Shown: positions 1-7,697, counted from the stretch's first letter. The stretch: DNA of 17,521 nucleotides from Synergistales bacterium Syner_01 (GCA_001604435.1 LVBO01000010.1:1-17521); one strand, 5' to 3'. Notes: generated by a model not told the origin, from the sequence alone. Translations and numbers: made by a program.

Positions 1-1
1 G

Positions 2-1783
2 GTCTTCGATCTGCTGCTGGGCGGCTCTGCGCTAGGAGCCAAGATTCTGCTGGAGGAAACTCCGGCGAACGTGGATCCCTTTTCACCGGAGAACAAACTG
101 ATTTTCTCCGTCGGCCCGTTCCAAGGGGTGAATTTCCCGGGGAACGGCAAGTGGAGCGTGATCACCAAAGGTCCTCTTACCGGAACGTACCTGGAGTCGG
201 CCGGTACCGGACACTGGGCGCCCTACTTCAAGAAGTGCGGCTATGACGCCGTTGTTTTTGAAGGGAAGGCGAGCAGTCCTGTCTACGTGATGCTCCGTGA
301 CGATTCCGTCGAGTTCCGCGACGCGTCCTTCATCTGGGGGAAGGACACCGTCGAGACCGGCGAATTGATCAAGGAGGATCTGGGCGACAAACGTATCAAC
401 GCGCTCAATATCGGACCCGCCGGGGAGATCGGCAATCCCATAGCCTGCATTACCTGTGACGGGCACAGTTTCGCAGGCAGGGGAGGCGCGGGCGCGGTCA
501 TGGGCTCGAAAAACTTGAAGGCCGTTGCCGCATGGGGGACGAAGGAAGTTCCCGTCTTCGACAAGGAGAAGGCTTCCGAGTACTCCAAGGAAATCTTCAA
601 GCTCCTTCACGAACAGGGGGAGGGGTTCCGCCAGCACGGCACTCCGGTTGTCATGGTCCCGCTTGAAGAAATCGGCGACGTGCCTATCAAGTACTGGCGC
701 GGAGACGAGAATAAATACGGGGCCTACTTGCTGGGAGCTCCCCGCTACACCGAATATCTCAATGTGAAACCGCTCCCGTGCATTAACTGTCCGGTCGGCT
801 GTCATCGTCACATCCATTTCGAGTTTCCGGACGGAACGGTACTCGACGGCAACGGTCCCGAGTACGAAACCATCGGCATGATGGGAACGAACCTGCTCAT
901 GGAAGACCTGAGCGCCGTCGCCGTCGCCAACGATATTGCAAACCGCATGGGGATCGACACCGTCTCCTGCGGCGCATGGATCGGTTTCCTCATGGAGTGC
1001 TGGGAGTACGGCTGGATCACGCCGAAAGAGACCGACGGCATTACGATCAAGTGGGGAGATCCTGAAGTTCTCGTCGAATTGACGCAGCAGATCGCCTCCA
1101 TGAGCGGCGTAGGAGAGTGGTTCCGCGAGGGCGTCCGCGGCGCGGCGAAGAAGATCGGCAAGGATGCGGAGAAGATCACGGTGGAGGTCAAGAATCTCGA
1201 CTATCCGGCGCACGACCCTCGCGCGGTCTACGGATTGGGCGTGAACTACGCCGTCGGAACCAGGGGAGCCTGTCACGAACGGGGCAATCCCCAGGCGAGC
1301 GCGCTTGGACTCTTCTTCCCCGAACTGGGGCAGGACGCCCCGTACGACCGCCAGGATCCGAAGTTCGCAGCGAAGACCGCGATACTTCATCAGGACGTGA
1401 GCGCGCTGCACAACTGCATGACGCTCTGCAAGTTCATGATGGGCGGCGCAGGGCTTACCCTTACCGAGATGAACACGGCCTTCAAACATCTCACCGGAAA
1501 GGACGTTCCGGTTCCCGAGTTCGTGAAGTACGGCGAGCGCGCCTGGCAGCTTCAACGCCTCATCAACGTCCGCGACGGCATGGGCCGGAAGGACGACACG
1601 CTCCCGCTGAAGATGACTATCCCGGCAATGATCGGACCGAGGGCGGGGAAGGCTCCCACACCTCACGACGAAATACTGGGTGACTACTATGCGCAGCGCG
1701 GCTGGGACAAGAACGGCGTCCCGACGAAGGAACGCCTGGAAGCGCTCGGGCTTGGAGCATACGTGAAGTATTTGGGCCGATAG
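2..1783 (+). CDS. Aldehyde:ferredoxin oxidoreductase family protein, 5'-truncated by the window
   Basis: This is a tungsten- or molybdenum-pterin enzyme that oxidises aldehydes to carboxylic acids with ferredoxin as electron acceptor, in the cytoplasm. The reading frame is open from base 2 and already matches the family N-terminal domain (GGSALGAKILLEE), so only about 20-25 residues and the true start lie upstream. The GTG at 71 is internal. Counting from base 2, three [4Fe-4S] cysteines are C260, C263 and C267 (CINCPVGC) and the fourth is probably C476 (TLCKFM). The cofactor-binding segment around MGSKNLKAV and the C-terminal YYAQRGWD are also typical. The roughly 593 visible residues fit a family of about 600-630. 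It is followed after 25 bp by a FIST gene and then a MoaD-like gene, which may serve its pterin cofactor. In amino-acid fermenters such enzymes deal with aldehydes derived from 2-oxo acids; the actual substrate is not readable here. Confidence 0.93.
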   Translation, partial: VFDLLLGGSALGAKILLEETPANVDPFSPENKLIFSVGPFQGVNFPGNGKWSVITKGPLTGTYLESAGTGHWAPYFKKCGYDAVVFEGKASSPVYVMLRDDSVEFRDASFIWGKDTVETGELIKEDLGDKRINALNIGPAGEIGNPIACITCDGHSFAGRGGAGAVMGSKNLKAVAAWGTKEVPVFDKEKASEYSKEIFKLLHEQGEGFRQHGTPVVMVPLEEIGDVPIKYWRGDENKYGAYLLGAPRYTEYLNVKPLPCINCPVGCHRHIHFEFPDGTVLDGNGPEYETIGMMGTNLLMEDLSAVAVANDIANRMGIDTVSCGAWIGFLMECWEYGWITPKETDGITIKWGDPEVLVELTQQIASMSGVGEWFREGVRGAAKKIGKDAEKITVEVKNLDYPAHDPRAVYGLGVNYAVGTRGACHERGNPQASALGLFFPELGQDAPYDRQDPKFAAKTAILHQDVSALHNCMTLCKFMMGGAGLTLTEMNTAFKHLTGKDVPVPEFVKYGERAWQLQRLINVRDGMGRKDDTLPLKMTIPAMIGPRAGKAPTPHDEILGDYYAQRGWDKNGVPTKERLEALGLGAYVKYLGR

Positions 1784-1808
1784 GCGGAGCGGGGAGGTCG
1801 CGAAGATT

Positions 1809-2966
1809 ATGATGCAGGCAAAAGTTGGGTGGAGTACAGCCGGGTCCCCCTGGACTGCGGGAAAAGAGGCGGCGCAGGCGGCGAAGGTCGACGGCGCGCA
1901 GATCGCGTTGCTCTTCGGAAGCGTCGATTACAACGCCGAGGAGCTCCTGAAAGGAGTCCGTGAAACGCTCGGCGACGTACCCGTCGTTGGGTGCACGTCC
2001 TATACCGGCGTTCTCACACCGGGAGGTTTTATCACATCTCCGGACGGCTACTGCGCTCTGATGACTCTCTCCGACGAAGATATGGAGGTTTCCGTCGGTG
2101 CGGCGGAAAAGAAAGAATGCGCGGTTGCCGCGGGAGAAGAGGCTGCTCTGGCCGCGCTGGAAGCCGCCGGCATGGATATGGCGCCCGAGTTCTTCTACAT
2201 GGTCGCCCCTCCGGGAGAGGAAGAGTTCTACCTTCAAGGAATTCAGTCCGTCATCGGCAGAGTTCCTTTCTTCGGCGGGAGCGCGGCCGACAACGACCTG
2301 TCCGGCAAGTGGCTCGTCTACGGCAACGGTGTGGTCAAGAACGGGGTCGCGGTGGCTTTCTTCTGGGACAAGGCGTACGGCAACAAGTATACAGGCGTCT
2401 ACAGAGGCACAGGAAAGCGCGGCATCATCACGAAGGTGGAAAATAACCGCGTTCTCAAGGAGATCGACGGCAAAGCTGCGCTCGACGTGCTCGCCGGATG
2501 GCTTGGAAGCACCCCCGCCGATCTGCAGGGGTTCAACCTCCTGGGAGCCACTATACATCACCCCATAGGAATCACCGATTTCGCCGGGGGACACGTCTGG
2601 ATCCGCCATCCGATGGTCGGCAACGCGGACGGCAGCGCGAATATCGGAAACAACCTCGCCGAGGGCGTGGCGATAGAGCTTATGGAGGCGACTACCGACG
2701 AGCTTGTGGCGTCTGTCGAGAGCACGGCGAAGGCCGCCGTTGAAATGCTCGGAGATGAGGGGCTCGGCGCGCTCGTGGCCGTTCACTGCGGAGGACGTCG
2801 CGGAGGTATCGGCGACCGGATGGACGAGACCGTAACGGCGATGAAAAGCGCCGTAGGCGACACTCCGTTCATCGGCGTCTTCACATTCGGCGAATACGGC
2901 TTTGAAGGAGATTTGGCCAACGGCTGCGGCGGCCTCATGCTCTCCTTCATGGCGCTGGGGAAGTAG
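1809..2966 (+). CDS. FIST N/C-domain protein (putative small-ligand sensor)
   Basis: This 385-residue soluble protein has the FIST layout: FIST_N at roughly residues 25-215, including PVVGCTSYTG near 58-67 and VPFFGGSAADND near 152-163, then FIST_C at roughly 216-380, including PFIGVFTFGEYG near 353-364. FIST domains are proposed sensory domains for small ligands, possibly amino acids, and often occur in signalling proteins. Here the domain pair stands alone, with no kinase, cyclase or methyl-acceptor part and no signal peptide or membrane segment. A GGGGAGG Shine-Dalgarno at 1791-1797 precedes the ATG at 1809; a second ATG follows immediately. It lies 25 bp after the aldehyde oxidoreductase and 2 bp before the MoaD-like gene, so it is almost certainly co-transcribed with them. 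Whether it senses the substrate or product of that enzyme is inference. Confidence 0.88.
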   Translation: MMQAKVGWSTAGSPWTAGKEAAQAAKVDGAQIALLFGSVDYNAEELLKGVRETLGDVPVVGCTSYTGVLTPGGFITSPDGYCALMTLSDEDMEVSVGAAEKKECAVAAGEEAALAALEAAGMDMAPEFFYMVAPPGEEEFYLQGIQSVIGRVPFFGGSAADNDLSGKWLVYGNGVVKNGVAVAFFWDKAYGNKYTGVYRGTGKRGIITKVENNRVLKEIDGKAALDVLAGWLGSTPADLQGFNLLGATIHHPIGITDFAGGHVWIRHPMVGNADGSANIGNNLAEGVAIELMEATTDELVASVESTAKAAVEMLGDEGLGALVAVHCGGRRGGIGDRMDETVTAMKSAVGDTPFIGVFTFGEYGFEGDLANGCGGLMLSFMALGK

Positions 2967-2968
2967 CC

Positions 2969-3193
2969 ATGGCGGCCCGGCTGCATCTCCTCGGCATTTT
3001 TAAAAAGTATCAGCCCTCCGATCCCTGGGAGGTCCGGCCGGGCGACCAATCGGTGGAGCTGCTGCTCGAAGAGGCGGGAATGGACTCGCACGCGGGGTAT
3101 GTCCTTCTGGTGAACGGTTCTCGGAAGAAGAAGGACTACGTTCCTCAGGAGGGCGATGAAATAAAAGTAATGCCGCTCGTCGCCGGGGGATGA
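2969..3193 (+). CDS. MoaD/ThiS-family sulfur carrier protein
   Basis: This 74-residue protein has the size and pattern of the ubiquitin-like beta-grasp sulfur carriers. It ends in the sequence LVAGG, so the Gly-Gly C-terminus that is adenylated and thiocarboxylated by an E1-like enzyme is intact. The stretch VLLVNGSRKKKDYVPQEGDE followed by IKVMPLVAGG is the usual last third of a MoaD/ThiS fold. Its start codon lies 2 bp after the FIST stop, with GGGGAAG as ribosome-binding site inside the FIST 3' end. Placement behind an aldehyde:ferredoxin oxidoreductase suggests that it supplies dithiolene sulfur for the tungstopterin or molybdopterin. A ThiS-type role in thiazole synthesis cannot be excluded, but no thi genes are near. 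No E1 (MoeB/ThiF-like) or MoaE gene is visible in the window. Confidence 0.85.
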   Translation: MAARLHLLGIFKKYQPSDPWEVRPGDQSVELLLEEAGMDSHAGYVLLVNGSRKKKDYVPQEGDEIKVMPLVAGG

Positions 3194-3223
3194 TAGACAA
3201 GTCTGTCGGCGTCATGATAGAAT
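3194..3223 (+). promoter_or_regulatory. Sigma70-like promoter upstream of the DUF3870 gene
   Basis: A TAGACA -35-like hexamer at 3194-3199 and a TAGAAT -10-like hexamer at 3218-3223 are separated by 18 bp, directly after the sulfur-carrier stop codon. The predicted transcription start would fall at about 3230, on or next to the annotated ATG, so the transcript could be leaderless or nearly so. Assigned by eye only. Confidence 0.4.
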
Positions 3224-3229
3224 TGCAAC

Positions 3230-3580
3230 ATGGTGCATGATGCGGAGTATCCGAAGGATTCCATCCTTGTGGTGGGAAATTCGCAAACGACCGGTTTTAA
3301 TCCTATCAACCAGCAGTTCGGTCAATTTTTTATTACCTTCATTCTGCTGAAGGAAACCGAGGAGATTCTCGACTGCGCAGTTTCCGTCACGCTGGAGACT
3401 ACAGGGCGGTTCATCCGAGGGTTGTTTGTCGGACGGCGGCTCGTGCTTGACGAGCACCTTGTAATCTCCGATGTGCAGAACAGGTATTTCGGTTCGTCTC
3501 AAAAGGCGATCATCGCCGCCTACAGGGATGCTATCAAAAAGTACAAGGAAGTAATGGTTCCGAAGAAAACTGTAAAATAA
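3230..3580 (+). CDS. DUF3870 domain-containing protein
   Basis: This 116-residue cytoplasmic protein matches the DUF3870 family over nearly its whole length. It opens with a beta strand (SILVVGNSQT, residues 11-20), has a central ETTGRFIRGLFVGR segment (56-69), and carries the most characteristic part, RYFGSSQKAIIAAYRDA, at 85-101. The family has no established function. There is no signal peptide or membrane segment. The start is uncertain: the ATG at 3230 has no good Shine-Dalgarno and sits where a promoter-like sequence would start transcription. An in-frame GTG at 3269 has AAGGA upstream but would remove the first strand of the domain, so I kept the ATG. The gene looks less GC-rich than its neighbours. 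It stands between the oxidoreductase operon and a strong terminator, so it may be expressed separately. Confidence 0.78.
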   Translation: MVHDAEYPKDSILVVGNSQTTGFNPINQQFGQFFITFILLKETEEILDCAVSVTLETTGRFIRGLFVGRRLVLDEHLVISDVQNRYFGSSQKAIIAAYRDAIKKYKEVMVPKKTVK

Positions 3581-3634
3581 CGAGCTGCTTTGTCCTTGGC
3601 TCCGAGCGAGTTCGCCTCGCGGACAACAGAGGAT

Positions 3635-3684
3635 AAAATCCAGCGGTCACCGACGAAAAAACGTCGGAGACTGCTGGATTTTTT
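3635..3684 (+). terminator. Bidirectional intrinsic terminator after the DUF3870 gene
   Basis: The arms 3635-3655 and 3662-3684 form a long stem starting AAAATCCAGC and ending GCTGGATTTT, with one A/A mismatch and one G-T wobble, around a 6-base A loop at 3656-3661. Eight Ts follow the stem on the + strand and four As precede it, so it could work in both directions. A second small hairpin, GGGGC-GAA-GCCCC at 3690-3702, follows directly. Confidence 0.9.
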
Positions 3685-3740
3685 TCTATGGGGCGAAGCC
3701 CCGATACATCATATTCTTATTTTTCAGGAGGGGTTGTACT

Positions 3741-4937
3741 GTGATAACGAGTGGTTTTGCCTATGTTGCGTTCCTTTTCTGTTTTGCGGGGGTAGTGGCT
3801 ACCCTGGAGATGAAGTACAAGGATACGACGTTCTTCAAGTATGTGCCTACGCCCGTCGTTCTGTACGTCATGTGCATGATTTTCGCAACATTCGACCTGT
3901 GGGAGAAGACCGACAGCGTCAACGCCGCGTACCGCGTGGTGCGGGGCAACCTGATTCCCGCGATGATCTTCGTCATGCTGCTTCGCTGCGACATCCGGAA
4001 GATCCTGAAGCTTGGTCCCCGCATGCTCATCGGCTTCTTCTCGGCGACGATCACCATCATGATCGGCTTCGTGGTCATGTTCGCTCTGATGAAGAACGGC
4101 TTCCCTCCCGAGGGATGGAAGACCTGGGGAGCGCTTGCCGGAAGCTGGATCGGCGGCACCGCGAACATGGTGGCTATTCAGGGAGCTCTGGGTATCAACG
4201 ACTCCGCAATGGGGTACACGCTGCTCGTGGATAACGTGAACTATTCGATCTGGGTCATCCTTCTTCTTGCAACCGTTCCTTACGCCAAGTTCTTCAACAA
4301 GTGGACGAAGACCGACACCTCCACGATCGATTCCGTCGGCCTCATGCTCTCCGAGGTGAAGGAAAACACGCGGACGAAGATGGAGACAGCCGATCTCGCC
4401 CTTCTGATCGGCGCCGGTCTTGCGGTTTCCGCTCTTTCGGCATGGCTTGCTTCCTTCGTCTCCCCCATGCTCATGGACGTCTTCGGCAAGAGCGACTTTC
4501 TCTCGGTGAGCACCGTCACCATCATTATTGCGACCATCTTCGGCATTCTCTGCGCCATGACGCCGATGAACAGCATTCCCGGGTCGTCGCCTGTCTCCAT
4601 GACCATGCTCTACATCATCATCTGCCTCATCGCCTCCAGAGCGTCCTTCAAAGAGCTGACCGACGCGCCGTACTACCTGGCGGCGGGCTTCGTCATCCTC
4701 GGCGTCCATGCGCTGCTCATGGCGATCATCGCGAAGATCTTCAAGATCGACCTCTTCACCTGCGCCGTGGCCAGCCTCGCGAACATCGGCGCGGTCGCGG
4801 CTGCGCCCATCATCGCGGCGGCGTATAAAGAGACGCTCGTGCCGATCGGCGTGCTGATGGCGCTCATGGGATACGTGTGCGGCACAGCGGGCGGCCTTTT
4901 CGTCGCGAAACTCCTCTCCATGATGGCGGGCGCATAG
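3741..4937 (+). CDS. DUF819 family integral membrane protein
   Basis: This 398-residue, strongly hydrophobic protein has about 11-12 predicted membrane helices and matches the DUF819 (YjcL-like) family. Diagnostic segments are GSWIGGTANMVAIQ near residues 133-146, a central charged loop near 190-215 dividing two halves, and a second-half repeat with ASLANIGAVAAAPIIAAAY. The two halves with Gly/Ala-rich helices and an internal repeat suggest a secondary transporter, but no substrate has been firmly assigned to the family. The GTG start at 3741 is supported by AGGAGGGG at 3726-3733 with 7 bp spacing. The dipeptide epimerase gene begins 1 bp after its stop, so the two are translated from one message. 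This context suggests transport of a dipeptide, cell-wall peptide or amino acid, which is inference. Confidence 0.9.
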   Translation: MITSGFAYVAFLFCFAGVVATLEMKYKDTTFFKYVPTPVVLYVMCMIFATFDLWEKTDSVNAAYRVVRGNLIPAMIFVMLLRCDIRKILKLGPRMLIGFFSATITIMIGFVVMFALMKNGFPPEGWKTWGALAGSWIGGTANMVAIQGALGINDSAMGYTLLVDNVNYSIWVILLLATVPYAKFFNKWTKTDTSTIDSVGLMLSEVKENTRTKMETADLALLIGAGLAVSALSAWLASFVSPMLMDVFGKSDFLSVSTVTIIIATIFGILCAMTPMNSIPGSSPVSMTMLYIIICLIASRASFKELTDAPYYLAAGFVILGVHALLMAIIAKIFKIDLFTCAVASLANIGAVAAAPIIAAAYKETLVPIGVLMALMGYVCGTAGGLFVAKLLSMMAGA

Positions 4938-4938
4938 T

Positions 4939-6027
4939 ATGAGGATACGGAACATCCGTCTCGGCTCTCTCTCGGTACCGCTGAAGAAACCGTTCAAGAC
5001 GGCGCTTCGGACGGTCACGGAAGTGACCACCAATGTTGTCGTGGTGGAGACCGAGGAGGGAGTCTGCGGATACGGAGAAGCGCCTCCCACGGCGGTGATC
5101 ACCGGCGATACGAACGGCGCCATCCGCGGCGCGGTCGAGGAACGGCTTCGTCCGCTGCTCTCCGGCCGGGAGACGGACGACCTGAACAGCCTGCTGGATA
5201 TCGTAGACACATCCCTCGTCCACAACGCCTCCGCGAAAGCGGCCGTGGATATCGCGCTCCACGATCTTTGGGGAAAGACATTGTGCCGCCCCTTGTACGA
5301 ACTCCTCGGCGGCACGGCCAGAGAAGTTGAGACGGACTATACCATCAGCGTGAACGATCCGGAAACGATGGTGAAGGACAGCCTGGAAGCGGTCGCGGAA
5401 GGCTACTCGGCGCTCAAGATCAAGGTCGGGACGGATTTTCATCTCGATATGCAGCGTCTTGAGGAGATCAGGGCGGCTGTTGGAAAACATGTGCTGCTCC
5501 GGGTGGATGCAAACCAAGGGTGGACTCCCAAGGAGGCGGTTCGGACGATTCGCTTCTTCGAGGATAAGGGGCTCGACATCGAGCTTGTGGAACAGCCGGT
5601 GAAAGCACATGATTTCGAAGGGCTCAAGATGGTAACGGAGAGCGTGGATACGCTCATCCTCGCCGACGAATCCGTCTTCTCCGTGCGGGACGCTTTTACG
5701 GTGCTCTCTATGAGGGCTGCGGACCTGATCAACATCAAGCTGATGAAGACCGGGGGTATCCGCAATGCCGTCGCAATCTGCGGCATGGCCCGAGCCTGCG
5801 GCGTGGAGTGCATGATCGGCGCGATGATGGAAACGAAGATCAGCGTATCGGCGGCATGCCACCTTGCTTCGGCGTTGCCTGTAATCACCAGGGCGGACCT
5901 CGATCCTCCCATTCTCTGCGCGTCCGACCCGGTCGAGGGGGGCGCGACGTACAGAGGTCCGTTGGTGCTTCCCTCCGGCGGAGCGGGGCTCGGCATCGAA
6001 AAGATCAACGGTTTAGTGTTGGAGTAA
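4939..6027 (+). CDS. Dipeptide epimerase (enolase superfamily, L-Ala-D/L-Glu epimerase-like)
   Basis: This 362-residue cytoplasmic enzyme belongs to the muconate-lactonising subgroup of the enolase superfamily. It has an N-terminal capping domain (about 1-125) and a C-terminal barrel. Catalytic residues are in place: the KxK pair K160/K162 in ALKIKVG, magnesium ligands D190 (VDANQGW), E218 (LVEQP) and D243 (ADES), and the opposite-face base K267 (NIKLMK). The DLD motif at 320-322 matches the DxD that binds the dipeptide alpha-amino group in L-Ala-D/L-Glu epimerases, so a dipeptide substrate is well supported. The exact dipeptide is not. The reaction inverts the alpha carbon of the second residue, as in murein-peptide recycling. 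It is coupled to the DUF819 gene by a 1-bp gap and ends at a strong terminator. Confidence 0.92.
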   Translation: MRIRNIRLGSLSVPLKKPFKTALRTVTEVTTNVVVVETEEGVCGYGEAPPTAVITGDTNGAIRGAVEERLRPLLSGRETDDLNSLLDIVDTSLVHNASAKAAVDIALHDLWGKTLCRPLYELLGGTAREVETDYTISVNDPETMVKDSLEAVAEGYSALKIKVGTDFHLDMQRLEEIRAAVGKHVLLRVDANQGWTPKEAVRTIRFFEDKGLDIELVEQPVKAHDFEGLKMVTESVDTLILADESVFSVRDAFTVLSMRAADLINIKLMKTGGIRNAVAICGMARACGVECMIGAMMETKISVSAACHLASALPVITRADLDPPILCASDPVEGGATYRGPLVLPSGGAGLGIEKINGLVLE

Positions 6028-6038
6028 TCGGAAACGAG

Positions 6039-6082
6039 CAGAAGCGGGGCGTGCCGGAATTGTCCGGTTCGCCCCGCTTCTG
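6039..6082 (+). terminator. Perfect 13-bp inverted repeat between convergent genes
   Basis: Arms 6039-6051 and 6070-6082 (CAGAAGCGGGGCG and its exact complement) pair perfectly; an inner CCGG/CCGG at 6054-6057 and 6064-6067 extends the structure. It lies between the epimerase stop (6027) and the convergent sdaAA stop (6083). On the + strand it is followed by the T-rich GTTATTCTT, so it most likely terminates the epimerase operon. It may also block transcription from the serine dehydratase side, though there the T tract is poor. Confidence 0.8.
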
Positions 6083-6949
6083 TTATTCTTGATGCAAGAG
6101 CTTGGCGACAAGCTCGCGCGCGGTCGGGGTCACCGCGAGGCCGCCTCCCGCAGTTTCGCGCAGCGATTCCGGGAGGGCGCGTCCGACCTGCCCCATGGCG
6201 TCGATGACCTCGTCGGGCGGAATGAGCGAGCGAAGGCCCGCGAGCGCCATGTCCGCAGCCAGAGCGCCCAACGAGACGAGCATTCCGTTCCGCTTGATGC
6301 AGGGGGATTCGACGAGTCCGCCGACCGGGTCGCAGACGAGCCCGAGTATCGACTTGTAGGCGAGGGCGACGGCTTGGCCTACGGCGTCCGGAGTTCCTCC
6401 GCGCATCTGCGTCAGCGCTGCGGCGCCCATCGCCGCGGCCGCTCCGCACTCTGCCTGGCAGCCTCCCGAGGCTCCCGCGAGCGTGGCGCGCGCCGCCGTG
6501 ACGGCGCCGACCGCAGCTGCGGCGAAAAGCCCGTAGAGGAGCGTTTCGTCGTCGCAGTCGAAATACTCTCTGTACGAGAAGAGCAACCCGGGCAGAATGC
6601 CGCAGCTTCCGGCCGTCGGGGCGGCGACGATGCGTCCCATCGCCGCGTTGTACGTGGAGACGGCGATGGCGATACGGGCGGCGGTGAGGACGAACGGACT
6701 TGAAAAAGAGGGCGCGTCCGCGCCGTACTCCCGAAGCAGATACGCCTCCTCCGGGACGAGAAGACCTCTCCAGGAACCGGAAAGCGCTTCTTCGACGGAG
6801 CGTTCCATGTCCTTCAGGCGTGAACGCATTCCGTCCCGCAGCGTCTCAAGGGAACAGCCGGATTCCGAAGCCTCGATTTCGACGGCGGCGCGGGCGAAGG
6901 AACTTCCGGACGATGCGCACACTGCGAAGATCTCGCTCAGGGCTCTCAT
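6083..6949 (-). CDS. sdaAA: L-serine dehydratase, iron-sulfur-dependent, alpha subunit
   Basis: This 288-residue subunit deaminates L-serine to pyruvate and ammonia using a [4Fe-4S] cluster rather than pyridoxal phosphate. Expected cluster-region cysteines are present: C116 (PTAGSCGILPG), C164 and C168 (GGCQAECG) and C206 (LVCDPVGG). The Gly/Ala-rich stretches around them are typical of the SDH alpha domain, and the length fits the two-subunit type. I start it at the ATG at 6949, which reads MRALSEIFAVC like family members and has GGAGG upstream. A longer frame to 7021 would overlap the beta gene heavily and adds non-family sequence. The ATG overlaps the sdaAB stop by 4 bases (ATGA), implying translational coupling. 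Pyruvate from serine would feed fermentation. Confidence 0.93.
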   Translation of the reverse strand: MRALSEIFAVCASSGSSFARAAVEIEASESGCSLETLRDGMRSRLKDMERSVEEALSGSWRGLLVPEEAYLLREYGADAPSFSSPFVLTAARIAIAVSTYNAAMGRIVAAPTAGSCGILPGLLFSYREYFDCDDETLLYGLFAAAAVGAVTAARATLAGASGGCQAECGAAAAMGAAALTQMRGGTPDAVGQAVALAYKSILGLVCDPVGGLVESPCIKRNGMLVSLGALAADMALAGLRSLIPPDEVIDAMGQVGRALPESLRETAGGGLAVTPTARELVAKLLHQE

Positions 6950-7629
6950 GAGTTGTTTCCTCCGCCGAACAGCGATGCCACGCGGAGAATCGCCGGGTGC
7001 GCTTCCATCACGGCGGTACACAGCCTCTCTCCGGGAGGCGCATTCATGTCGAGCTCCGTGACGAGAGTCGCTACGCCCCCCCTCGCCCTTCTGTGGAGCG
7101 TCATGGAGGCGATGTTGATCTCCCGTCCCGCCATCAGCGCGGCGACTGCGGCCACGACGCCGCGAGTATCCTTGTGGAATGTGATCAGGGTGGGGAGTTC
7201 GCCGTTGATGGCGACCGAGAAGCCGTCGATCTCCTGAATTTCGACCGCTCCGCCTCCGATCGATGCGCCGACGACATCCAGCCTTTGGCCGTTCTTCCCC
7301 AGGAAAGAGAAGCGGGCGGAGTTTGGATGCGCGCCGTCCACGTCTTCGGTCGTCAGACGGTACGGAAAGCGTTCCTCTCTCGCAAGCGAGAGTGCGTTCC
7401 TGATGCGTTCGTCGTCCGGCAGCATGCCCATCAGGCCGGCGACGACGGCCTTGTCCGTTCCGTGTCCTTTGCTGGTGAAGGCGAAGCTCCCGCGGAGAAA
7501 GACGGTTACTTCATCGAGGGGATCGGTTCCCCAGCACGCCTTTGCAAGTCTCCCCAGCCGGGCTGCCCCGGCCGTGTGGCTTGAGGACGGGCCGATCATT
7601 ACAGGGCCTATGATATCGAGAAAATTCAT
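6946..7629 (-). CDS. sdaAB: L-serine dehydratase, iron-sulfur-dependent, beta subunit
   Basis: This 227-residue partner of the alpha subunit begins MNFLDIIGPVMIGPSSSHTA. The GPSSSHTAG motif (residues 13-21) is the signature of the SDH beta domain. The C-terminal part (about 150-220), with the ITFHKDTRGVVAAVAALM segment, is an ACT-like domain that in this enzyme class is linked to substrate or regulatory binding. The start at 7629 has GGAG about 7 bases upstream. An earlier in-frame ATG at 7659 is rejected because it lies inside the hairpin separating this gene from rubrerythrin and adds residues not seen in the family. The order beta-alpha with a 4-base overlap matches the sdaAB-sdaAA operons of Gram-positive and other anaerobes. 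Confidence 0.93.
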   Translation of the reverse strand: MNFLDIIGPVMIGPSSSHTAGAARLGRLAKACWGTDPLDEVTVFLRGSFAFTSKGHGTDKAVVAGLMGMLPDDERIRNALSLAREERFPYRLTTEDVDGAHPNSARFSFLGKNGQRLDVVGASIGGGAVEIQEIDGFSVAINGELPTLITFHKDTRGVVAAVAALMAGREINIASMTLHRRARGGVATLVTELDMNAPPGERLCTAVMEAHPAILRVASLFGGGNNS

Positions 7630-7654
7630 GATGCATCTCCTTGCCTCGGGCATC

Positions 7655-7697
7655 GACAAAACGGCGGGGAGGAAACATCGCTCCCCCCCGTTTTGTC
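7655..7697 (-). terminator. Long hairpin between rubrerythrin and sdaAB
   Basis: Arms 7655-7671 and 7681-7697 pair over 17 bp with a single C/C mismatch around a 9-base loop, GC-rich in the middle and closed by GACAAAACG/CGTTTTGTC. Read on the - strand it follows the rubrerythrin stop (7717-7719) by about 20 bases. The 3' arm ends in GTTTTGTC but has no clean T run after it, so it could be a partial terminator, an attenuator or an mRNA-stabilising hairpin that lets some transcripts reach sdaAB. I see no convincing separate sdaAB promoter in the 87-base gap. Confidence 0.7.

Noticed and set aside
83..1666. Long open frame (527 codons) on the - strand opposite the aldehyde oxidoreductase
   Set aside because: It is an antisense shadow of a well-conserved gene in GC-rich DNA; its translation shows no family motif and is Arg/His-rich as such shadows usually are.
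3717..5315. 532-codon - strand frame across the DUF819 and epimerase genes
   Set aside because: It runs antisense to two recognisable genes and gives a low-complexity His/Arg/Asp-rich translation.
6950..7021. Longer N-terminus for the serine dehydratase alpha subunit
   Set aside because: It would overlap the beta gene by 75 bases and adds Arg-rich residues not typical of the family; the ATG with the ATGA overlap and GGAGG fits better.
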